Origin: RGIG5057 sp964371585
GTDB taxonomy: Bacteria; Bacillota; Clostridia; TANB77; CAG-465
Direction: 5' to 3'
Length of the DNA: 64,000 bases
Assembly (NCBI GenBank): GCA_964371585.1
Contig: CAYJMD010000003.1
Span: 1 to 64,000, forward strand
The notes beneath the pieces were generated by a model. It saw only the letters and a list, made by a program, of their open reading frames with translations. It was not told where the DNA came from and did no database searches. Made by a program: the position numbers and the translations under genes. Of the stretch, positions 1-9,700 are shown piece after piece (the first letter of the stretch is position 1; every line of letters begins with the position of its first letter).

Positions 1-195
1 CGGTGAGGACTGAATATATTCTAACATAATCTAATTAATTTGTCAACACTTTTTTAAATATTTTATTATTTTTTTTATATTTTCTTTTTGTTGCATTGTT
101 TGCTTGTTATTTTTATGTTAAATCAACCATTAAAATTCATGATTATATTCAACCAAAATTTGTTTTTAACAGTATATTTAATTATTTGTAATATA

Positions 196-231
196 AAATA
201 AAAAAATGTAGAGAATTTATCCTCTACATTT
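196..231 (-). terminator. Intrinsic terminator of the ABC exporter operon
   Basis: A perfect 10-bp stem (204-213 with 222-231, 8-nt loop) starts 11 bases past the permease stop codon and is followed on the minus strand by a T-rich run. It closes the ATPase-permease transcript. The 195 bases to its left are AT-rich and I see no gene in them. Confidence 0.85.
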
Positions 232-241
232 AATCTTTATA

Positions 242-1816
242 TTATGAAAGCTGTTCAAACTTTTTTACTCCTATAGTGCATAACTTTTTATATAGTACAA
301 ATAATGTAATGCTTCCTATAATACAAATACCTATATCTAATAAAAATAAATAATTTGTTAAAAATGCTCCAAGTGCAAAATATAAAAATATTACCGAGCC
401 AGCTATCGCCATTGAAGTTAAAGCTGTAAACATTACTGGCATACTTTGCTTAACAACTTCAACAGGATTTGTATAATCTAGTTTAGGATATGATAGATTA
501 TTTAATAGTCCTATCATTATTATACATTTTGTAACTATTGTACTAATAAGTATTAACATTACTATCTGATACAAGTTAAATCCTACATTTATACCAACAC
601 TAAGTATAGTTATTATAGCTACTGGTATAGTTAAGATTGTATTAAATAAGTATTTACTCATTAATATATCTTTTGTTTTTATAGGTAAAGATCTGAGTAT
701 CCACAAATTTTTACCTTCTAAACTTATACTACTACTAGTTGTAGTTGCAGTCGATACTAAAAAGCATAAAGCAGCAAGTGTATATATGTATAACACATCT
801 GTTCCCATTTTAGTAAATTCTGATACATCATAGAAATTTACTCCTACTGCAACAATTAAAAGCATTAATGGGCCTATTATGGTATTTACAACATATATAG
901 GTATCGACATATAATTTCTGTATTCTCTTTTAATTAAAGCAAGTTTTAAACTTGTACTTTTTTCTTTCTTATATTTATATTTACCTTTCACTTTTTCAAA
1001 CTTCATTAATTGATTTAATTTTATAAATGACTTATGGAATATAAGTATATATAGTGCTATTGAAATTATATTTATTGCTATAAATATTAACATACTAATT
1101 ATATTATAACTAAATATTGATTCATATAATAAATTTATAAACATTCCTATTCCATTTAAAAACTCTAATATACTTTGTACAACTTGTGCATTATTTGTAG
1201 ATAAATATGTTATATATGAATTAAATTGTACATTAAAGTATAACAGTGCTAGAAGTCCTAGAAGAGAAACTACCGTTTCAACACCTTTTTTAATTTTAAG
1301 TTTTGCAAATATTACCCCTAAAATGTATCCAATTAATGCTCCTAGTATAGTAGGTATAATTGCTATAAATAAAGATAGTATAATTGGCAGTATTATGAAA
1401 GTTAGTGGCATACTAAGTGCTAACATATAACAAACTGAATATGTAATAAATATAATACCTGATATTACTGTATTATATATTGTAATTGATAATAACTTAC
1501 TAAGGAATATTATACTAGGTTTAATTGGCATAACGAGTAGTTCATCTTTAAGTTCAAACAAAACAGTTTTAGCTCTATATATTGTAGAAGTAAATGTCAT
1601 GAATCCAAGTAAAAAATATAAAGCTATAAAAGTATAACTAGCAATATTGAAGTCCTGTCCCATTCCTATAAACATATTACCATATATAACAGTAAATAAT
1701 ATTAAACCTGCAATTAACAGTAAATATCTTTTAAGTTGACTTGTATTGGATTTTTTTCTACCAAAATTAAAGTTTGCTAAAAAATCAATTTTTAAAAGCA
1801 ATAATAAATTTTTCAT
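242..1816 (-). CDS. ABC-2 type exporter permease
   Basis: This 524-residue integral membrane protein has roughly twelve hydrophobic segments in two blocks. The blocks are separated by a charged cytoplasmic loop near residues 265-290, rich in Lys and Glu. The layout fits the large, fused ABC-2 permeases of Gram-positive exporters (EcsB/YhaP-like), but the substrate cannot be read from sequence. Its ribosome site (GAGGAGG) lies inside the last codons of the upstream ATPase gene and the two are separated by only 3 bases, so they are translationally coupled and should form one transporter. A strong terminator follows. Confidence 0.8.
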   Translation of the reverse strand: MKNLLLLLKIDFLANFNFGRKKSNTSQLKRYLLLIAGLILFTVIYGNMFIGMGQDFNIASYTFIALYFLLGFMTFTSTIYRAKTVLFELKDELLVMPIKPSIIFLSKLLSITIYNTVISGIIFITYSVCYMLALSMPLTFIILPIILSLFIAIIPTILGALIGYILGVIFAKLKIKKGVETVVSLLGLLALLYFNVQFNSYITYLSTNNAQVVQSILEFLNGIGMFINLLYESIFSYNIISMLIFIAINIISIALYILIFHKSFIKLNQLMKFEKVKGKYKYKKEKSTSLKLALIKREYRNYMSIPIYVVNTIIGPLMLLIVAVGVNFYDVSEFTKMGTDVLYIYTLAALCFLVSTATTTSSSISLEGKNLWILRSLPIKTKDILMSKYLFNTILTIPVAIITILSVGINVGFNLYQIVMLILISTIVTKCIIMIGLLNNLSYPKLDYTNPVEVVKQSMPVMFTALTSMAIAGSVIFLYFALGAFLTNYLFLLDIGICIIGSITLFVLYKKLCTIGVKKFEQLS

Positions 1817-1819
1817 ATA

Positions 1820-2530
1820 CTATTCCTCCTCTAAAGTCGATAAAAATACTTTTTCAAGTGATTCTGTTTTTATTATTTCACTTACTAATCCTTCTTTAAC
1901 TATTATACCTTTATTTATAATAGCTATTCTGCTACACAGTTTTTCAACAACTTCTAGAACATGAGATGAGAAAAATACAGTCATACCTTCACTACATAAT
2001 TCTTTCATTAATTCTTTCAGTGTAAATTGTGCTTTAGGATCAAGTCCTACAAACGGTTCATCAAGTATAAGTAGTTTAGGTTTATGAATAAGCGCTGAAA
2101 TTATAGCTAATTTTTGTTTCATACCATGTGAGTATGATGATATTTCACTACTTAAATTATCATATAACTCTAATTTTTTTGCATATAGCTCAATTAATTC
2201 TTTTCTTTTTACAGTGTCTACTTCATAAATATCTGCAATAAAATTTAAATATGCTATACCTGTTAAATACTCATACAAATCAGGATTATCTGGTATATAT
2301 GCAATTTGTTTTTTACATTCTAAAGGATTTTTACTTACTTCTACTCCATTTACCAGTATTTCTCCTGAGTCGTATTTGTGAATTCCTACAATACTTTTTA
2401 TAGTTGTAGTCTTACCTGCACCATTATGACCAATAAAACCGTATATTTCTCCTGCTTCTGCTTTTATTGACACATTATCTACTGCTACTTTGTCTCCAAA
2501 TTTTTTTACTAAGTTTCTTATTTCTAACAT
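1820..2530 (-). CDS. ABC transporter ATP-binding protein
   Basis: This is the nucleotide-binding subunit that powers the adjacent permease. From the chosen start the protein has 236 residues, with Walker A GHNGAGKTT at 34-42, signature YSHGMKQ at 133-139, Walker B LLILDEP at 153-159 and the H-loop histidine near 190. The frame is open 17 codons further upstream, but AAGGAG sits 7 bases before the ATG at 2530 and the -10 box of a good promoter lies inside the longer reading, so 2530 is the start. The substrate is unknown; the pairing suggests export. Confidence 0.93.
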   Translation of the reverse strand: MLEIRNLVKKFGDKVAVDNVSIKAEAGEIYGFIGHNGAGKTTTIKSIVGIHKYDSGEILVNGVEVSKNPLECKKQIAYIPDNPDLYEYLTGIAYLNFIADIYEVDTVKRKELIELYAKKLELYDNLSSEISSYSHGMKQKLAIISALIHKPKLLILDEPFVGLDPKAQFTLKELMKELCSEGMTVFFSSHVLEVVEKLCSRIAIINKGIIVKEGLVSEIIKTESLEKVFLSTLEEE

Positions 2531-2552
2531 AAAATCACTCCTTGTTAGTTTA

Positions 2553-2581
2553 ATTATACTCCTTTTTCTATATAAAATCAA
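2553..2581 (-). promoter_or_regulatory. Sigma-A promoter of the ABC exporter operon
   Basis: TTGATT at 2576-2581 and TATAAT at 2553-2558 are separated by 17 bases, reading toward the ATPase start at 2530. It sits just after the hairpin that ends the T4SS/Nudix transcript, so the ABC pair can be expressed independently. Confidence 0.8.
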
Positions 2582-2583
2582 AT

Positions 2584-2610
2584 AAGAGAGTTTATTTTAT
2601 AAACTCTCTT
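2584..2610 (-). terminator. Hairpin at the end of the T4SS/Nudix transcript
   Basis: An 11-bp perfect inverted repeat (2584-2594 with 2600-2610) overlaps the Nudix stop codon. The T-tract after it on the minus strand is poor, so termination may be partial. Confidence 0.6.
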
Positions 2611-3004
2611 TTAAATATTCTTTTACTTTTAGTGGAACAATATTGTAATTATCAATATTATTTTTATTAATCCTTACAATTTCATAACTTCCATACTTAT
2701 TAAAATCAACATCTGTAAACTCAGGGCCATTACCATGAGAAAATTTATTTGACTCAAGCTTTACACTATAGAATCTTTCTATTTTTGAAATCTCAATACT
2801 TTCAAGCTCAAATAACAACTTATGACTTATGCACTTTACTCCAAGCTCTTCATATACTTCTCTATATAAAGCTTCTTCAAAAGTTTCACCTTCATCTAGA
2901 TGTCCACCTACAGTTGCATAATATGTTTCTTTATCTTTCTTTTTTCTTTCTATAAATATATATTCATTATCAATTAAGATAATAGCCCTTGCACATTTTT
3001 TCAT
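2597..3004 (-). CDS. Nudix hydrolase
   Basis: This 135-residue protein carries a complete Nudix box at residues 34-56 (G-x5-E-x7-REV-x-EE-x-G-V), the Mg2+-binding motif that hydrolyses nucleoside diphosphates linked to another group. The substrate is not predictable. The gene begins 4 bases after the stop of the replication-relaxation-like gene and has only a weak ribosome site, so it appears to be the last, translationally coupled member of the T4SS transcript. Nudix enzymes are not standard T4SS parts, so it may be a passenger. Confidence 0.88.
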   Translation of the reverse strand: MKKCARAIILIDNEYIFIERKKKDKETYYATVGGHLDEGETFEEALYREVYEELGVKCISHKLLFELESIEISKIERFYSVKLESNKFSHGNGPEFTDVDFNKYGSYEIVRINKNNIDNYNIVPLKVKEYLKESL

Positions 3005-3008
3005 AAAC

Positions 3009-4034
3009 TTACTCTATAATCATATTAGGATTAAATTTAGTTTCTGCTTTAAGAGCTGTATCATTATTCTCATTTTCACCAGGTTTTAATATATCAAGTT
3101 CTAAAGCATTTAATTTATATTTTTTTGTTACTTCATCTTGAGCAAATACACTTATAGTTTTTTCTAAAGTTGGCTCTAATTGTTTTAAATCTGTTGTGAA
3201 AAACATTTGATCATCTTTTATATATGTAGTTATTTGTTTTATTACTCTAAATATTTCAGCTAAATGCTGTACATCTTCACCTACGAATAATAATTCTGGT
3301 GGTTCTGAAAAACCAGCATCATTTTTAGAAAAGTTTTCTAAGAAATCAGCATATAATTGTATTTTAGTAGCAAGTTTATTTTGCCATTCTTCATTTCTTC
3401 TAACAACTTCAACTATATAATTTATTTCTCCTGCTCCACTTTTTAATTTTATAAGTCCACCTGTTGGTTTAAATTTAACATTATATTTTTTTGAATATAA
3501 TACTAGATTAGCTTCAGATGAAACGAAACTAGCAACTTTTTCCATAAAAGCTATTAGTATTTGATTTCCTGCAAGTTTTCTTTTTAATTCATATGCAGCT
3601 TTAATATTATCTGTTGGTTGCCAATAAGTAGTTATATTTCTTTGTTTTAATATATATGTACCTAATTTATCAAGTCCATAAACTCTAAATGAGCTTTTGC
3701 CACCATTACTTTCAAAATAGTATCTAGATAATACTTTAGATTTTGTTAAATCTTCTAAAAACTTAGCAACTTTATCTTGTCTTTTTCCTTCTTCAATATC
3801 ATCTATTCTATGTCTTTTGTTTAATATTTGAGTAACTTGTCTTGATGTTACAAATCCAAATTCATTAACTACTTCTAAAACTTTTATGTGCATTTCATTG
3901 ATGTATCCCATATCCATTTTAAATACAACTTGGTTTATAGATGCAAATCCCTCTTTACCATCAAAAACTTTCACTTCATTTTCTCTTACCGCAAACGGTG
4001 ATACTGCCGTTTTAACTTCTTTATCGTTTATCAT
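3009..4034 (-). CDS. Replication-relaxation family-like protein
   Basis: The protein has 341 residues and no membrane segment. Residues about 45-130 look like a winged helix (an INEMHIKVLEVVNEFGFVTS stretch, then a basic wing before YGLDKLGTYIL). The second half has a strand-helix pattern, with IVEVVRR followed by a long helix and a PELLFVGED strand, which resembles the nuclease-like fold of the Replic_Relax family (PF13814) known from plasmids and conjugative elements. I did not identify a full catalytic set. AAGGAGG precedes the ATG by 9 bases. In this operon it is the best candidate for a DNA-interacting component, but it is not a recognisable relaxase. Confidence 0.62.
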   Translation of the reverse strand: MINDKEVKTAVSPFAVRENEVKVFDGKEGFASINQVVFKMDMGYINEMHIKVLEVVNEFGFVTSRQVTQILNKRHRIDDIEEGKRQDKVAKFLEDLTKSKVLSRYYFESNGGKSSFRVYGLDKLGTYILKQRNITTYWQPTDNIKAAYELKRKLAGNQILIAFMEKVASFVSSEANLVLYSKKYNVKFKPTGGLIKLKSGAGEINYIVEVVRRNEEWQNKLATKIQLYADFLENFSKNDAGFSEPPELLFVGEDVQHLAEIFRVIKQITTYIKDDQMFFTTDLKQLEPTLEKTISVFAQDEVTKKYKLNALELDILKPGENENNDTALKAETKFNPNMIIE

Positions 4035-4077
4035 TTCTTAATTCCTCCTTAAATTTTATTATAAATTTAAATAATTA

Positions 4078-4836
4078 TTAACCAATAATTATTAGTTTTA
4101 TTTTCTTCTTTTCAAGATTTATTTTTTTTACACTAACTAAAACCTTACTACCATATTCAATTCCATTTATATGATCAGCTATTCCAACTAAATTAGGTTT
4201 AATTTCTATAAAGACACCTGTTTTACATCTATTTCTAACTACGCCTTCAATTATTTCCCCTTCTTTTATTTTCTTAACTGCATCATCAAATGTCCCTAGC
4301 ATCTCTTTATATGATAAATCTATTTTACCAGTATCTTTATCATATTTTTTTACAACAACATTGATTCTTTGACCAAGTTTTAGTATATCTCCTACAGTAT
4401 TTACTGGAATATCTGTTATATCATATAGTTTTAGCATACCACTTACTCCACCACCAACATCAATAAATGCTGCAAAGTCAGTCATACCTCTTACTACACC
4501 TTTTAATTTCATTCCAGGTTTTAGATGATGATACATCCATTTTCTTACTTTTATTTCTAATATTTTTTTAGAAACTATAACAACTGTCTCATCATTTTCT
4601 TTTATTATCTCTTTAATGCACACTTGTGCTTTTTTACCAGCTTTATTTATTATGTTTTTAGTATTTACAAGACCATCATCTTCTACTATACTAGAAACTT
4701 CTTCTCTTGGCATAATTGCCTTTACTCCTTCAGCTATATATCCAATTGAATTAAAGCTGTCATCAATAGATTCAATAAACATTTGAACAACTTCTTGTTT
4801 TTCTTTTATTTCCTCTAATTTAATAGTGCCACTCAT
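4078..4836 (-). CDS. Triple S1/OB-fold RNA-binding-type protein
   Basis: The 252-residue soluble protein is made of three OB/S1-like segments. The first is divergent (about residues 15-90). The second starts near KPGMKLKGVVRGMTDFAAFI and ends KIDLSYKEM. The third starts near KEGEIIEGVVRNRCKTGVFI and ends KKIKLIII. S1 domains bind single-stranded RNA and sometimes ssDNA. The frame opens at a TTG at 4854, but AAGGAG lies inside that extension, 9 bases before the ATG at 4836, so 4836 is the start. The gene overlaps the end of the upstream small membrane protein gene by 17 bases and so belongs to the T4SS operon. It is not ribosomal protein S1, which is longer. Confidence 0.8.
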   Translation of the reverse strand: MSGTIKLEEIKEKQEVVQMFIESIDDSFNSIGYIAEGVKAIMPREEVSSIVEDDGLVNTKNIINKAGKKAQVCIKEIIKENDETVVIVSKKILEIKVRKWMYHHLKPGMKLKGVVRGMTDFAAFIDVGGGVSGMLKLYDITDIPVNTVGDILKLGQRINVVVKKYDKDTGKIDLSYKEMLGTFDDAVKKIKEGEIIEGVVRNRCKTGVFIEIKPNLVGIADHINGIEYGSKVLVSVKKINLEKKKIKLIIIG

Positions 4837-5302
4837 AAACTTCTTCTCCTTCAATAAGCTCTGGTATACTTAGTGTTATTTCATCTACATTTTTATACGT
4901 AATTATAAGACTAAATTTTTCGTCTGTATCTTTTATTTCTTCACTTGTTTTATCACAAATATATACATTATATATAGCACTTATTCCTGTTGAAATATAT
5001 TCCGTATCTTCAAAAGAATATTTAACTATCTCATATCTGTATTCCTCATTTGTACTATCTGATAATTTTATTTCATTTATTTTTTCATAAATTACTTGCT
5101 CTAAATTTATATACTTTATATTATTAATATCACCATATGTCAAATATGTAAGAAATTCATTAAGATTTATATCTAATATATCTTTATATTGTATATTTTC
5201 TAAAACTTCATATTTATTATTTTCAATACTAATCTCGCTATTTAGTCCAATAATTATACTAAGTATAATAAAGATAACGCAACAAACTATATTTATTTTC
5301 AT
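4820..5302 (-). CDS. Small single-pass membrane protein of the T4SS operon (1 of 4)
   Basis: The 160-residue protein has one N-terminal hydrophobic segment (about residues 4-21) followed by an acidic extracytoplasmic domain. There is no recognisable lipobox. Size and layout match the three preceding genes and recall VirB8/TcpC-type subunits (short N-terminal anchor, then an NTF2-like domain), but the sequence similarity visible by eye is low. GGGAGA precedes the ATG. Function is unknown; the setting suggests a structural or assembly part on the outer face of the membrane. Confidence 0.65.
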   Translation of the reverse strand: MKINIVCCVIFIILSIIIGLNSEISIENNKYEVLENIQYKDILDINLNEFLTYLTYGDINNIKYINLEQVIYEKINEIKLSDSTNEEYRYEIVKYSFEDTEYISTGISAIYNVYICDKTSEEIKDTDEKFSLIITYKNVDEITLSIPELIEGEEVYEWHY

Positions 5303-5313
5303 AATAATTCTCC

Positions 5314-5766
5314 CTACAATATATTTTGATTTAATACAATAAACTTATCATCAGTAAGTTTGATTGCTAATGTATAGTTTAAAGCATTATCTAAATCATA
5401 TGTATACTCATCTATTTTATTATAGATAATAATATTACAAAAATAAACACCATTAGCCGACATTGAAATATCATTAATTTTAATATCACAATTTTCTAGA
5501 TTATTTTTTTCGTTATATTGATTAATTTTATTACTATCTATATCATTTTTACTATACTCATTTAAAATATATTCTTTCTCAAACATTATTGCATCCATAT
5601 ACATATCAATTACTGAATATAATTCATTAGCAAGTATTTTATCGTTTATGTTGCTTTTAAAATTTTTAGTTATATATGCTATCTCGTAAGTAAATATATT
5701 AGTTATTACCACATATATAAATACAATAAATACAAATAATGTTATAAACTTAACTACTTTTTGCAT
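5314..5766 (-). CDS. Small single-pass membrane protein of the T4SS operon (2 of 4)
   Basis: This protein of about 150 residues has an N-terminal anchor (about residues 6-26) and an extracytoplasmic alpha/beta domain ending in beta-strand-like sequence (TLAIKLTDDKFIVLNQN), as expected of an NTF2-like fold. AGGAGG lies 7 bases before a GTG at 5769 and 10 bases before the ATG at 5766; either could initiate, and I chose the ATG. It lies 11 bases from its neighbour in an unbroken series. Function is unknown. Confidence 0.65.
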   Translation of the reverse strand: MQKVVKFITLFVFIVFIYVVITNIFTYEIAYITKNFKSNINDKILANELYSVIDMYMDAIMFEKEYILNEYSKNDIDSNKINQYNEKNNLENCDIKINDISMSANGVYFCNIIIYNKIDEYTYDLDNALNYTLAIKLTDDKFIVLNQNIL

Positions 5767-5780
5767 CACGACACAGCCTC

Positions 5781-6248
5781 CTAACTAATTATTTCAATTT
5801 TTATATTACTATTTTCATCTACGATTAAAAATAATTCTTCAAATATATCATTATAACCAACATATATATCAGTAGATTGACTAATTTTATACTCATACCT
5901 TAATGCTACTAAATATTCATACCAAACTTCATTTCCTCTTTCTTCAGAAGAAACTAAATTAACTACTAAATTATCTAGATTAATATCTTTATTATTTTCA
6001 ATTATATGCTTATTCAATGATTCTATATTATTAAATTTAGTCTTGCTACTACTAGTTAATCTTTCGTATTCTTTTTCTGTTAAATTCATATTAACTATAC
6101 TACTTATAAAATTCTTAACAAATGTAATATCACTATACTCATCAATAGCTACTGTATCAGCATTATATTTTATTATATTATCATCTAATCCTGTTGTATA
6201 AAACAATACTATAAATATAATAAATAATAAAACTATTCTTATTTTCAT
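5781..6248 (-). CDS. Small single-pass membrane protein of the T4SS operon (3 of 4)
   Basis: The 155-residue protein has an N-terminal membrane anchor (about residues 3-19) and an extracytoplasmic domain in which helical segments are followed by strands (EVWYEYLVALRYEY, then DIYVGYNDIFEELFLIVDE). This order resembles NTF2-like VirB8/TcpC domains, but that is a fold-level guess. GGTGG precedes the ATG by a short gap. The gene starts 7 bases after the stop of the previous one, so it is probably translationally coupled. Confidence 0.65.
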   Translation of the reverse strand: MKIRIVLLFIIFIVLFYTTGLDDNIIKYNADTVAIDEYSDITFVKNFISSIVNMNLTEKEYERLTSSSKTKFNNIESLNKHIIENNKDINLDNLVVNLVSSEERGNEVWYEYLVALRYEYKISQSTDIYVGYNDIFEELFLIVDENSNIKIEIIS

Positions 6249-6255
6249 AATCCAC

Positions 6256-6690
6256 CTACCCTATACTAATATCTGAAATATTAAAGTAATTATCTGTAAG
6301 TAAAATAGTTATATTAAATTCAACATTATCATTAGCCATAATTGAAACCTTATATAAACTTGTATCTAGTTTTACTATTTTACTTACATCATAAGTACTA
6401 ATTTTTTCAAAATTTGCTTTAAGCCAGTTATATGAATTAGAAGCTGATATTGATACATTTTCTAAATAATCAATATTTTTTTCATTAAATTTTTGAAAAT
6501 ATTCATTAATTATATTGTCTAATGTAACTATCTTATCAACATCTTTTACTATTTCATTAGAAGATGTCTGAGCTATATTATTATATCGTGAAGTTTTTAC
6601 TACAAAAATACCTATATTAAATATGCTAAAAATTAAACAAATAACTATTGCTATGTTTAATATTAATTTAATGTTTGTTTCTATTTTCAT
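6256..6690 (-). CDS. Small single-pass membrane protein of the T4SS operon (4 of 4)
   Basis: The 144-residue protein has an N-terminal anchor (about residues 9-30) and an outward domain with two helices and a strand-rich C-terminus (YKVSIMANDNVEFNITILL, then DNYFNISDISIG), again an NTF2-like order. It starts 10 bases after the stop of the M23 peptidase gene; GAGGAG lies within the end of that gene. It is the first of four consecutive, similarly sized anchored proteins, which suggests subunits of one outer-face assembly or one duplicated and diverged ancestor. Confidence 0.65.
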   Translation of the reverse strand: MKIETNIKLILNIAIVICLIFSIFNIGIFVVKTSRYNNIAQTSSNEIVKDVDKIVTLDNIINEYFQKFNEKNIDYLENVSISASNSYNWLKANFEKISTYDVSKIVKLDTSLYKVSIMANDNVEFNITILLTDNYFNISDISIG

Positions 6691-6700
6691 CTATAAAACA

Positions 6701-9700
6701 CTACTCCTCTTCAAGACCATATGCTTGTATATACCCAGATTTAGATGCATTATAATTACCTGTTGTAAATATTCTAAACTCACAGAATCTACGTTCCATT
6801 AAATCTACTTGCTTTTCTCCATCTATATTTGTATATGGATTTTTAAAGAACTCGTCCCATAATGCTTCAACATTATTTTTATTTTTACTCCATACTGCTT
6901 CAAATCCTATTATACTATTAGCAGACATCTGTCTACTCACTAGTGCATCAATATGATGTTGCTCTAAATCAGTTATTTCATTAGTATTAATATAATTCAT
7001 TACATAGCTATATGCTTTATTTAAACTAATCTCTTCTATTTCTTCTACTATAGATGCAGCTATTAAATCACCTGCTACCATTGAAGTTATTCCATGCTCT
7101 TTAAAATAGTTTGTATTATCTTGATAAACTATATTTCCAACTGCTACTTTTCCATTTGACATTTCATAAGCTAGATATTGATTATTTACCTTATGTGAAG
7201 GATCATCAAATCTATTAATAAATGATTCTAGTTTAGTAGTATCTGCAAAACCTTTTGAAGATACATATTTTAATTCTCTCTTATTTGCAACATCAAATTT
7301 ATCATTTACATCATTACTATATGGTAGATTTAGATTATAGAACAAAAGTGGATCTAATGTTTGAGTCTTACCTGTAGCTTGTTCAACAATCTTTGTTTCA
7401 TAATGCAAATGAGCTCCAAATGAATTACCAGTATTTCCCATATACCCTATAAGTTCACCTTTTTTCACTGTTTGCCCAACACTATATCCAGCTACATATG
7501 CATCTAAATGTGCATATGCTGTTTCATATTGATTATCACTTGATCTTATTTTGACGAAGTTTCCATATCCACCACCCCAGCCATAATAAGTTATTTCACC
7601 ATCATGAGCAGCATATATAGGAGTTCCAGTAGGAGCTGCTATATCAACTCCAGTATGATTTGGACTTGCATCAAAATCTCTAAGACCATATACTGAAGTT
7701 ATTGTATAATGACTTTCTGGCTCAGGATTTACAGGCCAAGCAAAGCCTCCATATGGTATATTACTTACATCTAAAGTTGATTCTGAAAAATAATTATTTA
7801 AAGAATCTCCATTTTCTGAATAATGTTGCTCTATTTGATTATATGCCATGTATAATTCACTATAATTATGTGGTACAATTAAATCTGCATAATACTCAGT
7901 GTATAACTCTTCTGGTGTCTTATTTGGTACAGATTCTACACCTAATAATTCTGCCAGTTCTTCTCTAAAAGCGACATCTGATTCATCTTCAATCCCATCT
8001 GTCAAAGTTTCAATATCTAAAATATCCTGTTTTAAATCCCTAAAACCTTCTGGTAATGTTTGATATTTATATTTTAAAAAGTCTGAAAGTTCTTCTTTCG
8101 TTGTAAATGATATATCCTCATCATTGTAATTAGTAAATTCTGTAAACATTTCAAATCCCATAGAATTTGAATAAAGCTTATCAAACCATTCTATCGCTTC
8201 TTCAGTTTCTTTTGATGGATATGATGTATATCCTTCAGCTCCACTGTCCATAGCCCACTCTATACGCGTTATTGGCGCTCCTAAATTTTTATTTTCACCC
8301 TCTTCATTATAATCATATTCTTTTTCATCACCAGGATTATCATTTAAATATGATACTTTATATGTTTCCTTTTCACTATCATCAAGTTCAACATCCTCAT
8401 ACCATGTTTCTTTATATACTGTAGTAGTTGATATCCATTCTCCTGTAACACTATTATATCTCGATTCAGAACTTATGACTTCACTTTTATCTGGTGATTC
8501 ATTCATGTCTATAGGCTTAACTGAATAATTATTAGTTTCTATCTCAAATAATGTCTCTGCATAAGCAACTTTTGGAACATATTTATAATGTGATAAATCT
8601 GAAGGAGATCCGTAACTTGTACTATCACCACTTGAAGTTGAAACAATAGTTTTATTTCTTGATTGCTGCCTTATTTGAATAAGCTCAACTTCTACATAAT
8701 GCTTAGCATATTGTAAAACATCTATACCAAAATAACTATCATATGAAGCAACGGCTGTTGAAAATGGTATTGACCAATCCTGAAGATAACTTTTAGTTAA
8801 ATTAATATATGCATCTAATGTATCACTACGTGACATTCCATCTTCTGATAAATTATATGTGCCTGATTTAGGATAGAATAGTGTATGTTGACCTTGTGAA
8901 GTAAAAGCATCTACTACAGTTTCATCTATTGTTTCAAAATCAGTATTTACTTCAAGTTCATGTTCAATTTTTTCCGGTTCTGTAGAATCTGCATCTCTAA
9001 CATACCAATTAATCATATTAAAGCTTTCTCTTTCGGCCATTAAAAATCTACCAATATAATTCAATCTCTCTTCTGTTATTTTATCGATATCTGTATCTTC
9101 TACTATTGTAGCATCCCTAGTTAAAGTAGGTAAATAGTTATCATACTCTCCATTAGCTAAAACTTCCAAATATGTTCTAATAGAAACATCTTGTACTTCT
9201 TGTCCAGATGAATTTGTATACGTTTCATTCGTATCATCAAGCATAATCTTACTTAAATCATCTCCTGCTGATGTAAATGGATTCCAACTATCTGCCTTAC
9301 CATTACCATCCATTTTTATTAGTGGTTTTTCTTTAGTTCTATAGTCAATTATATCATATATGTTAGAATATGTTTCTTCACTAGCTAAAAATAATTGTGA
9401 AGCAAATGTAGCAATAAAGACAATAATTATAACAACTATTATTATTATTATTACTACTAATAATACTCCTCCAATTACTGGAGCTGCAGCTGTTCCACCA
9501 GCTCCTCCAGCAGCACCACCAGCTCCTCCAGCAGCACCACCAGCTCCTCCGGCAGCACCACCAGCTCCTCCAGCAGCACCACCAGCTCCTCCAGCAGCAC
9601 CAGTGGNNNNNNNNNNNNNNNNNNNNNNNNNNNNNNNNNNNNNNNNNNNNNNNNNNNNNNNNNNNNNNNNNNNNNNNNNNNNNNNNNNNNNNNNNNNNNN

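Noticed and set aside
1..195. Possible gene or RNA at the left window edge
   Set aside because: The sequence is very AT-rich with no sustained reading frame, ribosome site or RNA fold I can support.
3009..4034. Replication-relaxation-like gene as a true relaxase
   Set aside because: No HUH or catalytic tyrosine arrangement of MOB relaxases could be recognised; the similarity is to the winged-helix Replic_Relax type.
7702..7968. Plus-strand reading frame within the M23 gene, and many similar shadows (for example 14491-14733, 31143-31505, 56481-56708)
   Set aside because: They lie opposite well-supported genes, lack ribosome sites and have sequence that follows the antisense of conserved motifs.
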